From Actinomycetota bacterium (GTDB taxonomy: Bacteria > Actinomycetota > Thermoleophilia > UBA2241), in the NCBI GenBank assembly GCA_026392265.1, contig JAPLCL010000167.1, positions 1 through 23,393 of the forward strand: a stretch of 23,393 nucleotides of DNA, given 5' to 3'. The first letter of the stretch is position 1; every line of letters begins with the position of its first letter. A program made the translations under genes and the position numbers. Shown piece after piece: positions 23,314 to 23,393 of the stretch. The notes under the pieces were generated by a model. It did no database searches. It was not told the DNA's origin and was given only the letters and a program-made list of their open reading frames with translations.

Positions 23314-23393
23314 ATGCCTCTTGGCCCAGGACGTAGAGGGCGTGGCGTGATCGGCAGACCGGTCGTGCGCACCGCCGCCGTGGTCGGCACCGC
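23314..23393 (+). CDS. Start of a Gly/Arg-rich protein (cut by window edge)
   Basis: ATG at 23314 follows GGAAGGAG at good spacing and the DUF6325 stop by one base. The 26 visible codons begin Met-Pro-Leu-Gly-Pro-Gly-Arg-Arg-Gly-Arg-Gly and move into an Ala/Val-rich segment. In other actinobacteria a short SHOCT-domain protein with such a start often follows DUF6325. The diagnostic C-terminal part lies outside the window, so this is a guess by context. Confidence 0.6.
   Translation, partial: MPLGPGRRGRGVIGRPVVRTAAVVGT

Overview
The window is a high-GC (roughly 65-70% by eye) bacterial chromosome segment with dense coding, frequent GTG/TTG starts and strong GGAGG-type ribosome binding sites. 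With an AtsA-type sulfatase and DUF2252, DUF2254 and DUF6325 families, this fits an actinobacterium (Actinomycetota, perhaps a deep lineage such as Thermoleophilia or Coriobacteriia). I cannot name the organism. No rRNA, tRNA, CRISPR array or complete insertion sequence was seen.

Layout. (1) 1-4620 is an accessory, defence-like region. It holds the 3' end of a membrane protein with a strong terminator, a HepT/MntA-type toxin-antitoxin pair whose antitoxin carries an N-terminal helix-turn-helix and faces a palindromic operator, a winged-helix gene scrap, and a large type IIG restriction-modification gene. That gene is split by one in-frame TAG at 2140-2142, although coding clearly resumes in the same frame. 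(2) 4737-10637 is a sulfatase island on the minus strand: a Cys-type arylsulfatase, a second MNT antitoxin with only a 39-residue HEPN stub, a 4Fe-4S ferredoxin overlapping an anaerobic sulfatase-maturating radical SAM enzyme, and a DUF2252 protein. (3) 11121-14373 holds a SulP-type anion permease and, divergently, an atypical ClC channel/antiporter. (4) 14400-20594 is a minus-strand run of membrane genes (AI-2E permease, YihY, a six-helix protein, a CPA1 Na+/H+ antiporter, DUF2254) led by a TetR regulator. A scrap of an MFS exporter sits at its end. (5) 20647-22297, divergent from tetR, holds a well-defined promoter with palindromic operators, a single-domain rhodanese and a protein that I read as a DszB-family sulfinate desulfinase rather than an ABC binding protein, ended by a perfect hairpin. 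(6) 22514-23393 holds a small membrane protein, a DUF6325-like protein and the start of a Gly/Arg-rich protein.

How the genes may work together. Sulfur is the recurring theme. The sulfatase releases sulfate from sulfate esters after anSME and ferredoxin install its formylglycine, SulP can carry sulfate, and the rhodanese/desulfinase pair would release sulfite from an organic sulfinate and handle sulfane sulfur. The link among the three blocks is inference from proximity. The rhodanese-desulfinase operon with its TetR gene is the best candidate for an undescribed system. The two MNT/HEPN loci, one intact and one truncated, together with the interrupted restriction enzyme and the gene scraps, indicate turnover of accessory DNA in the first 8 kb.
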